From: Halogranum gelatinilyticum
GTDB lineage: Archaea > Halobacteriota > Halobacteria > Halobacteriales > Haloferacaceae
DNA: 64,000 bases
NCBI RefSeq assembly: GCF_900103715.1
Contig: NZ_FNHL01000005.1
Coordinates: 150,767 to 214,766, forward strand
Direction of reading: 5' to 3'
Translations under genes and position numbers: made by a program
Shown here: one piece after another, positions 15,633 through 24,003 of the stretch
Layout of the letters: each line of letters starts with the position of its first letter
Numbering within the stretch: position 1 is the first letter of the stretch
Notes under the pieces: generated by a model
Databases searched by the model: none
What the model saw: the letters and a program-made list of their open reading frames with translations, nothing else
What the model was told of the DNA's origin: nothing

Positions 15633-15899
15633 CTACAGCTCGCGCCACACGACGGTCACGACGAGGTCGTCCGCTTCGACGGCCTCGTACTCGTAGCCTC
15701 GCTCGGACAGTTTCGGATAGAGATGCTGCGGCTTCCGGTCGCTCAGTTGGACGAAAACCGTCTCGTCGTCGAGCTCTGCGAGCCGTTCTAACGTGTTCTG
15801 CAGCGGCTTCGGCGGGGGAAGCTCCCGGACGTCCAACGTCTCGCGTGGTCTGTCGCTCGGTGCGGCGGTCTCAGCGACGATGCCTGTCACCTCGGACAT
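15633..15899 (-). CDS. DUF2249 domain protein
   Basis: An 88-residue protein with the DUF2249 pattern: LDVRELPPPKPLQNTLERL, then LSDRKPQHLYPKLSERGYEYE. The fold is related to TusA-like small proteins. DUF2249 proteins are frequent near denitrification and NO-response genes in bacteria and haloarchaea, but their chemistry is unclear. A near-perfect palindrome at 15938-15949 supports membership of the local regulon. Confidence 0.8.
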   Translation of the reverse strand: MSEVTGIVAETAAPSDRPRETLDVRELPPPKPLQNTLERLAELDDETVFVQLSDRKPQHLYPKLSERGYEYEAVEADDLVVTVVWREL

Positions 15900-15937
15900 A
15901 TCTATGAACAGGGACGGAGAGACTGCGGTTCTTGTCC

Positions 15938-15949
15938 CGAAGATGTTCG
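15938..15949. promoter_or_regulatory. NarO-type palindrome with one mismatch, CGAAGATGTTCG
   Basis: It differs from the perfect form only by G for C in the left arm. The centre is 44.5 bp upstream of the DUF2249 start, the same distance as at 1390 and 13990. Confidence 0.6.
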
Positions 15950-16021
15950 CCCTTCCCGCTCGTTCGCTGGGCGGTGTACGTCCGACAGGGGCGTCCGGGA
16001 TAGCGAGGGACCTCCCGTGAC

Positions 16022-16240
16022 TCAGGTCACCCGAACGACGCCGTCGACGACGTAGATGTAGCCCTTCATCTCGAGCTGTTCGAGCACGTCGCGCGCTTCG
16101 TTTAGCCGAAACTCGCGCGCTTCGAGTGCCGAGACGGCCTCACCGTAGGTGACGTCACCGGCCGTGCTCGACACCAGTCGCTCGACGTGGTCGAACGCCT
16201 CCCGTTCGAGTTCGCTGAGGGGAGTCTCGGGGTTCCGCAT
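16022..16240 (-). CDS. Small hypothetical protein, probable winged-helix fold
   Basis: A 72-residue protein starting at the ATG at 16240 (MRNPETPLSELE). It has two amphipathic helices and a terminal hairpin (MKGYIYVVDGVVRVT), which looks like a minimal winged helix, with SALEAREFRLNEARDVLEQL as the probable recognition region. No family is recognised. It is divergent from the PAS gene. Confidence 0.5.
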   Translation of the reverse strand: MRNPETPLSELEREAFDHVERLVSSTAGDVTYGEAVSALEAREFRLNEARDVLEQLEMKGYIYVVDGVVRVT

Positions 16241-16371
16241 GGTCCAAATCTCTCGGCGAGGACGGATAGTGTCTTTGCACGTCCGACACGCGTCACACAT
16301 CTGACACGGCTGTCCGGCCGCGGACAACAGACGTTTCCGCGACAGTCCCGAACGGAGACCGACGAGTCTCC

Positions 16372-16935
16372 ATGTCCCTCAGACGTGATCTCACCGAGCT
16401 GTTCTCGTTGCCCGACGATGCGGCCTTTCGGTCCCGTGCTCGCGACCGTCTGGACGACGTGCCGACCGACGGGCTGGACCGGTCAGTCGACGACGCGCTC
16501 GCCGGAGTCGCCGACGAGTTCGGCGGCAGCCTCACCGACGCGGTCGACCTCGATGAGCGGGACCGACGGCTCGTCTGGCGCGTCCGCGCGCTCGACGAGG
16601 CTCCGCTCGGGGTGACGCTCTCAGGACCGGCGTATCAGGACAACCCCATCCTCTACGCCAACGCGACGTTCCGCGACATGACGGGCTACCCCCTCACCGA
16701 CCTCGTCGGGGAGAACCCACGGCTATTGCAGGGACCGGAGACGGAGCGCGCGGCCGTCGAGGACCTCCGCGAGGCACTCGCCATCTGGGAGCCGGTGACC
16801 GTCGAGCTGACGAACTACCGGAAGGACGGGACGCCGTTCCGTAACCGCGTCTCGCTCGTCCCGCTGGCCGACGAGACGGGGACGATCACGAACTGGCTCG
16901 GCATCCAGAAAGCCGTCGACGGCGACGGCGACTGA
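16372..16935 (+). CDS. PAS domain protein, LOV-like but lacking the flavin Cys
   Basis: A 187-residue protein. The first 80 residues are an acidic helical region. A PAS domain (about 85-185) follows, with YANATFRDMTGYPLTDLVGENPRLLQG, YRKDGTPFRNRVSLVPL and TNWLGIQKAV. It is closely built like a LOV domain, but the photoactive GxNCRFLQ motif reads GENPRLLQG, so the adduct-forming Cys is Pro. It cannot do the standard LOV photocycle and may sense redox via FAD or bind another ligand. No output domain is present, so it probably acts on a partner protein. Confidence 0.75.
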   Translation: MSLRRDLTELFSLPDDAAFRSRARDRLDDVPTDGLDRSVDDALAGVADEFGGSLTDAVDLDERDRRLVWRVRALDEAPLGVTLSGPAYQDNPILYANATFRDMTGYPLTDLVGENPRLLQGPETERAAVEDLREALAIWEPVTVELTNYRKDGTPFRNRVSLVPLADETGTITNWLGIQKAVDGDGD

Positions 16936-16988
16936 GTTCGCCCCTCTCGGGTACAAAGATAAAGTAGCGGTACGACGGAGATACGCAC

Positions 16989-17471
16989 ATGGCTGACCTC
17001 GAGATCGACGACACCGACAGGGCGATTCTGTACGCCTTACAGGAGGACGCCCGAAACATGTCCTCGGGCGACATCGCCGAACGGGCCGGAACGTCCGGCA
17101 GCACCATCCGCAAACGGATCCGACGACTCGAATCTACCGGCATCATCCAGGGGTACAACGCGCTCGTCGATTACGCGAAGTCCGGCTATCCGCTCCGTAT
17201 GTTGCTCTTCTGCACCGCGCCGATAGCCGAACGGGGGAGTCTCGTCTCCGGCATCCTCGACATCGACGGCGTGGTCTCCGTCCAAGAGCTCGTCACGGGC
17301 GAACAGAACCTCCTCGTCACCGTCGTCGGCGAGTCCGACAGCGACATCACGCCCGTCGCGCAGGAACTGGTCGACATGGGCATCACCGTCGCCGACGAAG
17401 TCCTCGTCCGGAGCCACGAGACGACGCCGTTCGGCCGGTTCCACCCCGAACAACACGCCGCCGACGAGTAG
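16989..17471 (+). CDS. Lrp/AsnC family regulator
   Basis: A 160-residue protein with an N-terminal AsnC-type HTH (LEIDDTDRAILYALQEDARNMSSGDIAERAGTS, STIRKRIRRLE) and a C-terminal RAM-like domain (about 80-150). The effector is unknown. It has a short leader with an AT-rich element (ACAAAGATAAAGTA) just upstream. It lies upstream of dabBA in the same direction, but a 0.4 kb gap separates them, so control of carbon uptake is only a possibility. Confidence 0.8.
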   Translation: MADLEIDDTDRAILYALQEDARNMSSGDIAERAGTSGSTIRKRIRRLESTGIIQGYNALVDYAKSGYPLRMLLFCTAPIAERGSLVSGILDIDGVVSVQELVTGEQNLLVTVVGESDSDITPVAQELVDMGITVADEVLVRSHETTPFGRFHPEQHAADE

Positions 17472-17735
17472 TAGTCGGCGCGGGTCGACCCCAGTTTCTT
17501 CCGGTCACGGTTCGTGAGTGGTCGGCTCGCCGCGCTCCCCACCCCCGACCAATTCGTTCGCGACGCACCGCACAGCGACCGGAACGTTCGCCCCTTCGTT
17601 TCCATGGGTGTGACTGCGGCTGCCGTCCGACCTCTTCGCGGGCACACGGACGAGAAACACCTCGTTGGGCGTTCTGTGCTCTGATTCCCGCCTTCTGTAG
17701 TGTGTGGTACAGCGTCGCACGACCCGCGCACGAAC

Positions 17736-17763
17736 TGTTCTAAAAATCATGAAGGACAGAACA
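17736..17763. promoter_or_regulatory. Inverted repeat TGTTCT-N16-AGAACA
   Basis: Perfect 6-bp half-sites separated by 16 bp lie about 20 bp upstream of the dabB TATA-like element. This spacing is consistent with a dimer binding two adjacent major grooves. It is a candidate operator for dabBA. Confidence 0.35.
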
Positions 17764-17782
17764 AATTGGGACTGTAGAAGAG

Positions 17783-17790
17783 TTTAATAG
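17783..17790 (+). promoter_or_regulatory. TATA-like element for dabBA
   Basis: TTTAATAG is the only AT-rich box near the operon. Initiation about 25 bp downstream would fall near 17810, giving a leader of some 75 nt to the ATG at 17889, or a leaderless GTG at 17808. Confidence 0.4.
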
Positions 17791-17888
17791 GCATAACGTT
17801 CGTAGATGTGGGTAGATACGACCGAAAGCGGAATTCGGCACCGCGGTGCGTGACCGAACTGTGCTCTCCGGTCGACACGGACCAAGCA

Positions 17889-19376
17889 ATGACAGGCCAA
17901 GAGCAGGCGACGACGATAGGACAGCTTCCGACCCCGACGGACCGGGACTCCCGTGTGCCCGCGGTGCTGACACGACTCGTCTGGCTCCTCTGTCTCGCGA
18001 CCCTCGGGGTACTGGCTGTCCACCTCACTGGCGGCGGCCGCTGGGAACTGCCCGGACTCGTCGCTGTCGACGGTCTGACGGTCGTGATGTGGCTCGCAGT
18101 CACGTTCTTCAGCGGCATCGTCCACAGCTACTCCCGGCGGTATATGGCCGGAAACCGGACCATCGACCGCTTCTTCGCGCGGACCTTCGCGTTCACGCTG
18201 GTCGTGATGGTGCTGGTCGCGGCGGACAGCCTTCTGTTGTTCGGGCTCGCCTGGCTCGCGATGGGTCTCGTGATGGCCGGTCTCATCGGCCACGTCGAAG
18301 GCTGGAAACAGGCTCGTGCGGCGGCGTCGCTCGCACGTCGGTACTTCCTCGCGAGTAGCGCGCTCGTCGGCGTCGCGCTGGCGGCACTCTGGTGGCAGAC
18401 CGGCGCGACGACGGTCTCCGGGGTCGCCGAGACCGTCGGCCCGACCGCCTCGACGGCCGTCCTCGTCGCCGCTGGGGCGCTCGTGCTCGCGGCGATGGTC
18501 CAGTCGGCTCTCGTCCCGTTCCACACCTGGCTGCTCTCCTCGATGACCGCTCCGACGCCCGCCTCGGCGTTGATGCACGCCGGGTTCGTCAACGCTGGCG
18601 GGGTTCTCCTCGTCCGCTTCGGACCCGTCATCAGCGTCGAGACGTCCGTCATGCTCGCAATCGTCCTCGTTGGCGCGCTCAGTGCCCTCCTCGGAAAGCT
18701 CCTGAAGTCGGTGCAGGTCGACGTGAAGAGCCGACTCGGCTGCTCGACGGTCGGCCAGATGAGCTTCATGCTCCTCCAGGTCGGGCTGGGCTTCTTCGGC
18801 GCGGCAATCACCCATCTCGTCCTCCACGGTTTCTACAAGGCCTACCTGTTCCTCGGCTCGGGGGAGGAAGTCGAACACACGAGTCCCGACGCGGGACACG
18901 GGTCAGCCCGGACCGACCCGGCCGGTCTCGCCGTCGCCGCGGTCTCCGCGCTCGCCGGTGGCGTACTCTTCGCCGCGCTGACCGGCAAGGGAACGAACTT
19001 CGACAGCGGACTGCTCCTGACCGCTCTCGTCGTGCTAACGACGCTGCACGCCACCCGGAACGCGCTGGCGCACACGTCGCTCCCGGCGACCTACCGCTAC
19101 GGAGCTGTCCCGCTCGTCTTCCTCCCCGCCATCGCCGTCTACGCGGCGGTCTACGTCGGCATCGAACACGTTATGACCGACCTCCCGCTCGTGGCCGCCC
19201 CGACCGAACTGACGGTCGTCCACGGCGTCGTCGTCGCCGCCTTCCTCGCCGTCTACCTCGCCATCGAGACCGGCGTCCACAAGTCCAGCGGACGGCTCTA
19301 CGTCGCGCTGCTGAACGCCGCTCAACCCTCGTCCGATACGCTGCTCACCGCCACGGAGGACTACAATGAGTACTGA
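17889..19376 (+). CDS. dabB: Inorganic carbon transporter membrane subunit DabB
   Basis: A 495-residue protein related to the proton-pumping subunits of complex I (NuoL/MrpA). It has about 13 helices and the conserved TM residues around MVQSALVPFHTWLLSSMTAP and ALMHAGFVNAGG. Together with DabA it forms the DAB system, thought to couple cation influx to one-way conversion of CO2 to bicarbonate. The start is taken at ATG 17889; an in-frame GTG at 17808 would add 27 residues. The stop overlaps dabA by 11 bp. Confidence 0.88.
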   Translation: MTGQEQATTIGQLPTPTDRDSRVPAVLTRLVWLLCLATLGVLAVHLTGGGRWELPGLVAVDGLTVVMWLAVTFFSGIVHSYSRRYMAGNRTIDRFFARTFAFTLVVMVLVAADSLLLFGLAWLAMGLVMAGLIGHVEGWKQARAAASLARRYFLASSALVGVALAALWWQTGATTVSGVAETVGPTASTAVLVAAGALVLAAMVQSALVPFHTWLLSSMTAPTPASALMHAGFVNAGGVLLVRFGPVISVETSVMLAIVLVGALSALLGKLLKSVQVDVKSRLGCSTVGQMSFMLLQVGLGFFGAAITHLVLHGFYKAYLFLGSGEEVEHTSPDAGHGSARTDPAGLAVAAVSALAGGVLFAALTGKGTNFDSGLLLTALVVLTTLHATRNALAHTSLPATYRYGAVPLVFLPAIAVYAAVYVGIEHVMTDLPLVAAPTELTVVHGVVVAAFLAVYLAIETGVHKSSGRLYVALLNAAQPSSDTLLTATEDYNEY

Positions 19377-21819
19377 AACCGACATCCACGTCCGCGACAG
19401 TATCGAGGCGGCGGCCGACGCCGTCGGCTCGCTCTGGCCGCTTCACTCGTTCGTGACCGCCAACCCGCTCGCCGGGTTCGAAGACCACCCCTTCCACGAG
19501 GCCGTCGCGGCAGGTGAACGCCTGCGCGACGGCGACGGCTACCCGAGTGCCGCCGTCTTCCGGTCTGCGTGGGAGAACGGCCAGATCGACCCCGAGTTCC
19601 TCGAAGCCGAACTCGCCGAACACGGCTACCGGGGCGACCCAGAGGCCCTCCTCGAGCAACTGGCCACCGCGGAGACGGCTTCCGACGAGCGCGAGGACGG
19701 CGAGACCCCGACCGACCACGTCGACCGCGTGCTGACCAAGTGGCTCGCCGCGTTCCTTGACCAGGGCAAGGCCCACTGGTCGATGCCCGGCCGCGAGCAG
19801 GGCTTCTACACCGCCGTCCGGCGGCTGGCCCGTCACGACAGCCGGATTCCCGACGCCGAGCGGCTGGCCGAGCTCCCCGACGACCCCGTCGCGGCCGTCG
19901 AGACGCTGCTCGACGACTACCCGACGGCAGAGTGGCAGACGGTCTTCGAGTATCAGCTGTCGGCACTGCCCGGCTGGACCGGGTTCCTCAATCAGCGTAT
20001 CGACGCCGACGACGAGTGGCAGGCCGAGAACCCGGTGACGCTGCCCGGCTATCTGGCCGTCCGGCTGGCGGTGGCCGACCTGTTCGACGCCCCGATCCTT
20101 CCCCCAGCAGACGAGTCACTCGCGACGGACGGATTCGACGATAACGAGGACGAGGTCCCGCTGGCCGAAGCCTGGCTCTCCGCGTGGGAGGCGACGTACC
20201 GCGACGAACTGGTCGGAGCGGTCGAGGACGCCAGTGCGAGCGTCGAAGACGAGGAAGGGGACGGCACGCGTCCGGACGCGCAGTTCGTCTTCTGTATCGA
20301 CACGCGCTCGGAGGTCATCCGCCGCCACATCGAGGCGACGGGCGACTACGACACGCACGGCTACGCCGGGTTTTTCGGCGTCCCGATGCGTCACTCGGCG
20401 TACGACTCGGACGTGACCGTCGACGCCTGCCCGCCCATCGTCGACGCGGCCCACCGTATCGCCGACCGGCCGACGGGCGACCACGAGGAGACCCGCCACA
20501 GCCACGACCACAAGACCGGTCTCCTCGCCGCTGGCAGAGAGACGCTCGAATCACTCAAGGGCAACGCGGCGACCGCGTTCAGCCTCGTCGAGACCGCCGG
20601 AGCCGGCTACGGGGTCGCGCTGGCCGCCCGGACGCTCGTCCCCGACCGCGTCTCCGACCTCCTCGCCGCCGCCGACGACCGCGTCCCGGCCGAGCGCGAG
20701 TTCTGTGAACCCTCGGTCGACTACAACCCCGACTCGGTCAACGAACTCCGCGAGGGGCTGACGCTCGACGAGCAGGTCGAATATGCCGAGTCGGCCTTCG
20801 ACCTCATGGGTTGGGAGCAGTTCGCCCGCGTCGTCGTCTTTGCGGGCCACGCCAGCCAGACGGCGAACAACCCGTTCGGGTCGAGTCTCGACTGCGGAGC
20901 CTGTGCTGGCAACCCCGGCGGCCCGAACGCCCGCGTGCTCGCGACCATCTGTAACGACGAGGACGTGAAGGCGGAACTCCGCGAGCGTGGCCACGACATC
21001 CCCGAGGACACCCTCTTCGTCGCGGGCGAGCACAACACGACGACCGACGAGGTCGAACTGTTCGACGGCGCGGTTCCGACGACCCACGCCGACGACCTCG
21101 ACAGACTCCGCGCGGACCTCGAAACCGCTCAGGCCGGGGCGGCCGCCGAGCGCGTCGGCGACGACGCAGACGGCGACGCCGTCCGCGAGGCGACGCGCCG
21201 CGCCGCAGACTGGGCGGAGACGCGCCCCGAGTGGGGACTGGCGGGCAACGCGGGCTTCGTCGTCGGCCCCCGCTCGCTCACCGACGGTCTCGACCTCGAC
21301 GGCCGGGCCTTCCTCCACTCCTACGACTGGCAGACCGACCCCGAGGGCGACGCGCTGGAAGCCATCGTGACCGGCCCGCTCGTCGTCACGCAGTGGATCA
21401 ACAACCAGTACTACTTTGCCACCGTCGACAACGCGGCCTACGGCAGCGGTTCGAAGGTGACGCACAACCCCGTCGGCAACGTCGGCGTCTACCAGGGCAA
21501 CGGCGGCGACCTGATGACCGGTCTCCCGCTACAGTCGCTCATGAGTGCCGACGACGACCCGTACCACCAGCCGCTGCGGCTCTCGGCGGTCCTCCACGCG
21601 CCGGTCGACCGCGTGACGGAGATTCTGGCCGACCATCCGGCGGTCGCTGGGCTGCTCGACAACGGCTGGCTGTCGCTGACGGTCGTCGACCCCACGCAGG
21701 AGCACCGGAGCTTCCACTACGAGGGCGAACTGGAGTGGACGCCCGCCGCTTCGGAGTCGGCTGCGGAGCCGACGGTGCCGACCCCCGAACGCTCGGCACC
21801 CATCGCCGCGGACGACTGA
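19366..21819 (+). CDS. dabA: Inorganic carbon transporter cytoplasmic subunit DabA (DUF2309)
   Basis: An 817-residue protein of the DUF2309/UPF0753 family, which resembles beta-carbonic anhydrase at its zinc site. The expected ligands are present: C310-x-D312 in FVFCIDTRSE, H495 in VFAGHASQ and C510 in LDCGACAGN. The H-to-C spacing of 15 equals that in the characterised Halothiobacillus protein as I recall it (H524/C539). It works with DabB to accumulate bicarbonate. The N-terminal LWPLHSFVTANPLAGFEDHPF segment is also diagnostic. Confidence in the pair is high because of the overlap with dabB. Confidence 0.92.
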   Translation: MSTETDIHVRDSIEAAADAVGSLWPLHSFVTANPLAGFEDHPFHEAVAAGERLRDGDGYPSAAVFRSAWENGQIDPEFLEAELAEHGYRGDPEALLEQLATAETASDEREDGETPTDHVDRVLTKWLAAFLDQGKAHWSMPGREQGFYTAVRRLARHDSRIPDAERLAELPDDPVAAVETLLDDYPTAEWQTVFEYQLSALPGWTGFLNQRIDADDEWQAENPVTLPGYLAVRLAVADLFDAPILPPADESLATDGFDDNEDEVPLAEAWLSAWEATYRDELVGAVEDASASVEDEEGDGTRPDAQFVFCIDTRSEVIRRHIEATGDYDTHGYAGFFGVPMRHSAYDSDVTVDACPPIVDAAHRIADRPTGDHEETRHSHDHKTGLLAAGRETLESLKGNAATAFSLVETAGAGYGVALAARTLVPDRVSDLLAAADDRVPAEREFCEPSVDYNPDSVNELREGLTLDEQVEYAESAFDLMGWEQFARVVVFAGHASQTANNPFGSSLDCGACAGNPGGPNARVLATICNDEDVKAELRERGHDIPEDTLFVAGEHNTTTDEVELFDGAVPTTHADDLDRLRADLETAQAGAAAERVGDDADGDAVREATRRAADWAETRPEWGLAGNAGFVVGPRSLTDGLDLDGRAFLHSYDWQTDPEGDALEAIVTGPLVVTQWINNQYYFATVDNAAYGSGSKVTHNPVGNVGVYQGNGGDLMTGLPLQSLMSADDDPYHQPLRLSAVLHAPVDRVTEILADHPAVAGLLDNGWLSLTVVDPTQEHRSFHYEGELEWTPAASESAAEPTVPTPERSAPIAADD

Positions 21820-21915
21820 GCCGCAGAGTCCGTCCGTCGGCCGACGCCGTCGCTGTGCGAACGTTTTCTCCCTGTTCAAATCGGCCGGTTCGACAACGAC
21901 GAGTAACGTCTCTGC

Positions 21916-23001
21916 CTACTCCGTGAACGGTGTCGCTCCGGCGTCGATGCCGACGAGCGTGATGGTGCGCATCTCGACGTCCTCGAAGACAGCCCCCCAA
22001 CCGCCGACCTCGACGAGGCTGTCGTCGGTGTCGAGGGTCACGGTCTTGTAGGCACTGAGGTCCGAAAGCGCCAGCCGCGACCGCGGCCGGTCGTCGCCGA
22101 GATACGAGAGGTCGACGACAGTCCCCTCGACCGAGGTCTCGCGCTCGGTTTCGAGGTCGATGCCATCGACGACGACCCGGAGTTCGTAGCCGTCCTGCCA
22201 GAGGCCGTTGCAGTCACGGACGAACTCCTCCATCGCGACGTAGGTGAACCGCTCGGGGTCGTCGGCGTAAACGGTCGGATAGAGGTCCCACAGACAGGTG
22301 AGGTAGTACCAGTGGAAGACGAAGGGGAGGATGCGGTCGTAGACGACGACGCCGTAGTCCTCGTCGGCACGGGTGTTCGGCGCGAAACAGGTCCGGTCGC
22401 GGTCGATGACGACGAGGAACGGCCCGGGAATGCTACACGCTCGAATCTCGGAGAATGCTCCGGTCGGGTCGAACCCCTCGGGCGGGGTCTGGCCGTCGTC
22501 GACGTAGACTGACGCGCGGACGACGACACCACGCTCGCGGGCTTCACGGAGTTCCGGTATCAACAGTTCGAACTGCTCGTACGTCCCTGCTAGCTCGACG
22601 ACCGTCTGGGCGTCGCTGATGAGACTGCGGGCGTTCTCGACGGCCGTCTCGACGCGCTTGGTCACGCTGACCCGGGAGTCCATCCGCTCGGGTTCACGGT
22701 AGCGCTCGCGAATCTCCTCGGCGGCGTCGTGCAGAAGTTCTCCCCGCGATTCGAGGTCGGTCATCGACTCGTCGGGTTCGCAGGGGCGGACGTACAGTTT
22801 GTCGCGCTCGATGGTCTCGACGTAGCCCTTCGTTTCCAGACTCCGGAGTACGTCGTAGACCTGCGAGACGGGGACGGCACTCTCGCGGCCGACGTCCACT
22901 GCAGGCGAGACGCCCATCTCCAAGAGCGTGAGGTAGGCGTCCGCCTGATACGACGTCAAGTCGGCGTACTCCAGTGCCTGCGAGAGCGTCTCACGGTCCA
23001 T
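21916..23001 (-). CDS. TrmB-family sugar-responsive regulator
   Basis: A 361-residue protein. The N-terminal TrmB winged helix spans residues about 5-75 (LTSYQADAYLTLLEMG, VPVSQVYDVLRSLETKGYVE). A coiled linker follows, then a C-terminal ligand-binding domain (about 115-330) typical of TrmB and TrmBL proteins that bind sugars. Archaeal TrmB proteins control sugar uptake and central metabolism. The nearest candidate targets are the transporter and GH3 genes beginning 1 kb to the right. A TATA-like CATATATTG lies just upstream on the minus strand. Confidence 0.82.
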   Translation of the reverse strand: MDRETLSQALEYADLTSYQADAYLTLLEMGVSPAVDVGRESAVPVSQVYDVLRSLETKGYVETIERDKLYVRPCEPDESMTDLESRGELLHDAAEEIRERYREPERMDSRVSVTKRVETAVENARSLISDAQTVVELAGTYEQFELLIPELREARERGVVVRASVYVDDGQTPPEGFDPTGAFSEIRACSIPGPFLVVIDRDRTCFAPNTRADEDYGVVVYDRILPFVFHWYYLTCLWDLYPTVYADDPERFTYVAMEEFVRDCNGLWQDGYELRVVVDGIDLETERETSVEGTVVDLSYLGDDRPRSRLALSDLSAYKTVTLDTDDSLVEVGGWGAVFEDVEMRTITLVGIDAGATPFTE

Positions 23002-23102
23002 GGTGGCTCCCTGTATGTCTCAATATATGAAGGTTCGGAGGGAGAGAGTGGCCGCTCCGCTCGGCGGCGAGGGCGTGTGGACTGAGATCCGGTTGTTTCG
23101 GC

Positions 23103-23561
23103 CTACGCGCGTTCCTCGGCTAGTTCACGCGCCGCGGCCGGGGATACGGTGGTCGCCGGTACAGTTGCTTCGGGATCGGAAGACTCCGCCGCCAGTGCCC
23201 GTTCGAGACCGCGTTCGAGGCCCCACTCGTCGATGTGGCCGTCGACGTACTGTCGGGTGACTTGCTCGAGAGGACTCGGGATGCGTGACGCCCGGACCAG
23301 ATAGCGGTCGACGCGTCTCGTCACGGCCAGCCAAACACACGCGAGCAGTCCTGCCGATACGAGGCCTAGTCCGCCGACGGCGGCGATGGTGGACGCACTC
23401 CCTTCGCCGACGAGCAAGAGCGTGGCCGTGGCGAGGACGCCGACGAGGACGAGAAACGAGAGAGCAAATCCCGCGAGTGCTACGACGCCGACAGCCCCGA
23501 GCAGATACAAGACGGCCCGTGCGACCGCCACCAGCTGCGGATATCTCGTTCGTGACTCCAT
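23103..23561 (-). CDS. Hypothetical membrane protein, two to three helices
   Basis: A 152-residue protein with hydrophobic segments at about 10-48 and 58-80 and a cytoplasmic tail containing EQVTRQYVDGHIDEWGLERGLERAL. This tail resembles the short SHOCT-like helices of archaeal membrane proteins. No specific family is recognised. It is a single gene facing the small membrane protein at 23677. Confidence 0.6.
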   Translation of the reverse strand: MESRTRYPQLVAVARAVLYLLGAVGVVALAGFALSFLVLVGVLATATLLLVGEGSASTIAAVGGLGLVSAGLLACVWLAVTRRVDRYLVRASRIPSPLEQVTRQYVDGHIDEWGLERGLERALAAESSDPEATVPATTVSPAAARELAEERA

Positions 23562-23676
23562 CGTCCGACTCTACTACTGCTGGCGACAAAACCCTGTATC
23601 TCGTCGCGTCGAGATAGTCCGGTGATCCCGACCGTCCGGGCGGAACCCTCTTGTCGGTGGCTTCCCGCGAGTCTGT

Positions 23677-23871
23677 ATGCGCCAGAACTTCCTGTCGGTC
23701 CTCTTCGCGCTCGACGCCGTCCTCTTGGTGCTTCTCGCAGTCGGCTTTCTGTTCGTAGAGCCGGGGTCGACCGCCTACGCGATCTCGCAGGTTTCGCTCG
23801 CCATCATCTTGTTGACACTAGTCGCCATCGGTGTCGCCATCCGTCGAGGCGTTCAGTTCTACGAACCCTGA
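23677..23871 (+). CDS. Small two-helix membrane protein
   Basis: A 64-residue protein made almost entirely of two hydrophobic helices (LSVLFALDAVLLVLLAVGF and AISQVSLAIILLTLVAIGV) with a basic turn and tail (RRGVQFYEP). Codon use fits the genome. Function is unknown. Confidence 0.6.
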   Translation: MRQNFLSVLFALDAVLLVLLAVGFLFVEPGSTAYAISQVSLAIILLTLVAIGVAIRRGVQFYEP

Positions 23872-23927
23872 CCGATACGCTCCGTCGGAATACCGGCCGT
23901 CCGACCGCCTCGTTCTGATCATGTCAG

Positions 23928-23944
23928 GAAACATATTTATCGGG
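23928..23944 (+). promoter_or_regulatory. Promoter element GAAACATATTTATCGGG
   Basis: An AT-rich TATA box in a GC-rich setting, 60 bp upstream of the binding-protein gene at 24004. An almost identical element occurs at 38384-38402 before another ABC transporter gene. Confidence 0.5.
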
Positions 23945-24003
23945 TGCCTACATCAAAAGTATCATCAAAAATACATACATACGACCCGCAGAATTGCCTC
24001 TCT

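Larger units (their letters stand above)
17472..17888. other. Intergenic region before dabB
   Basis: I see no convincing gene. The right half holds a spaced inverted repeat (17736-17763) and a TATA-like TTTAATAG (17783-17790) that probably drive dabBA. Confidence 0.45.

Noticed and set aside
17505..17750. Leftward 81-codon frame before dabB
   Set aside because: It overlaps the probable promoter and has random-looking Arg/Thr-rich composition.
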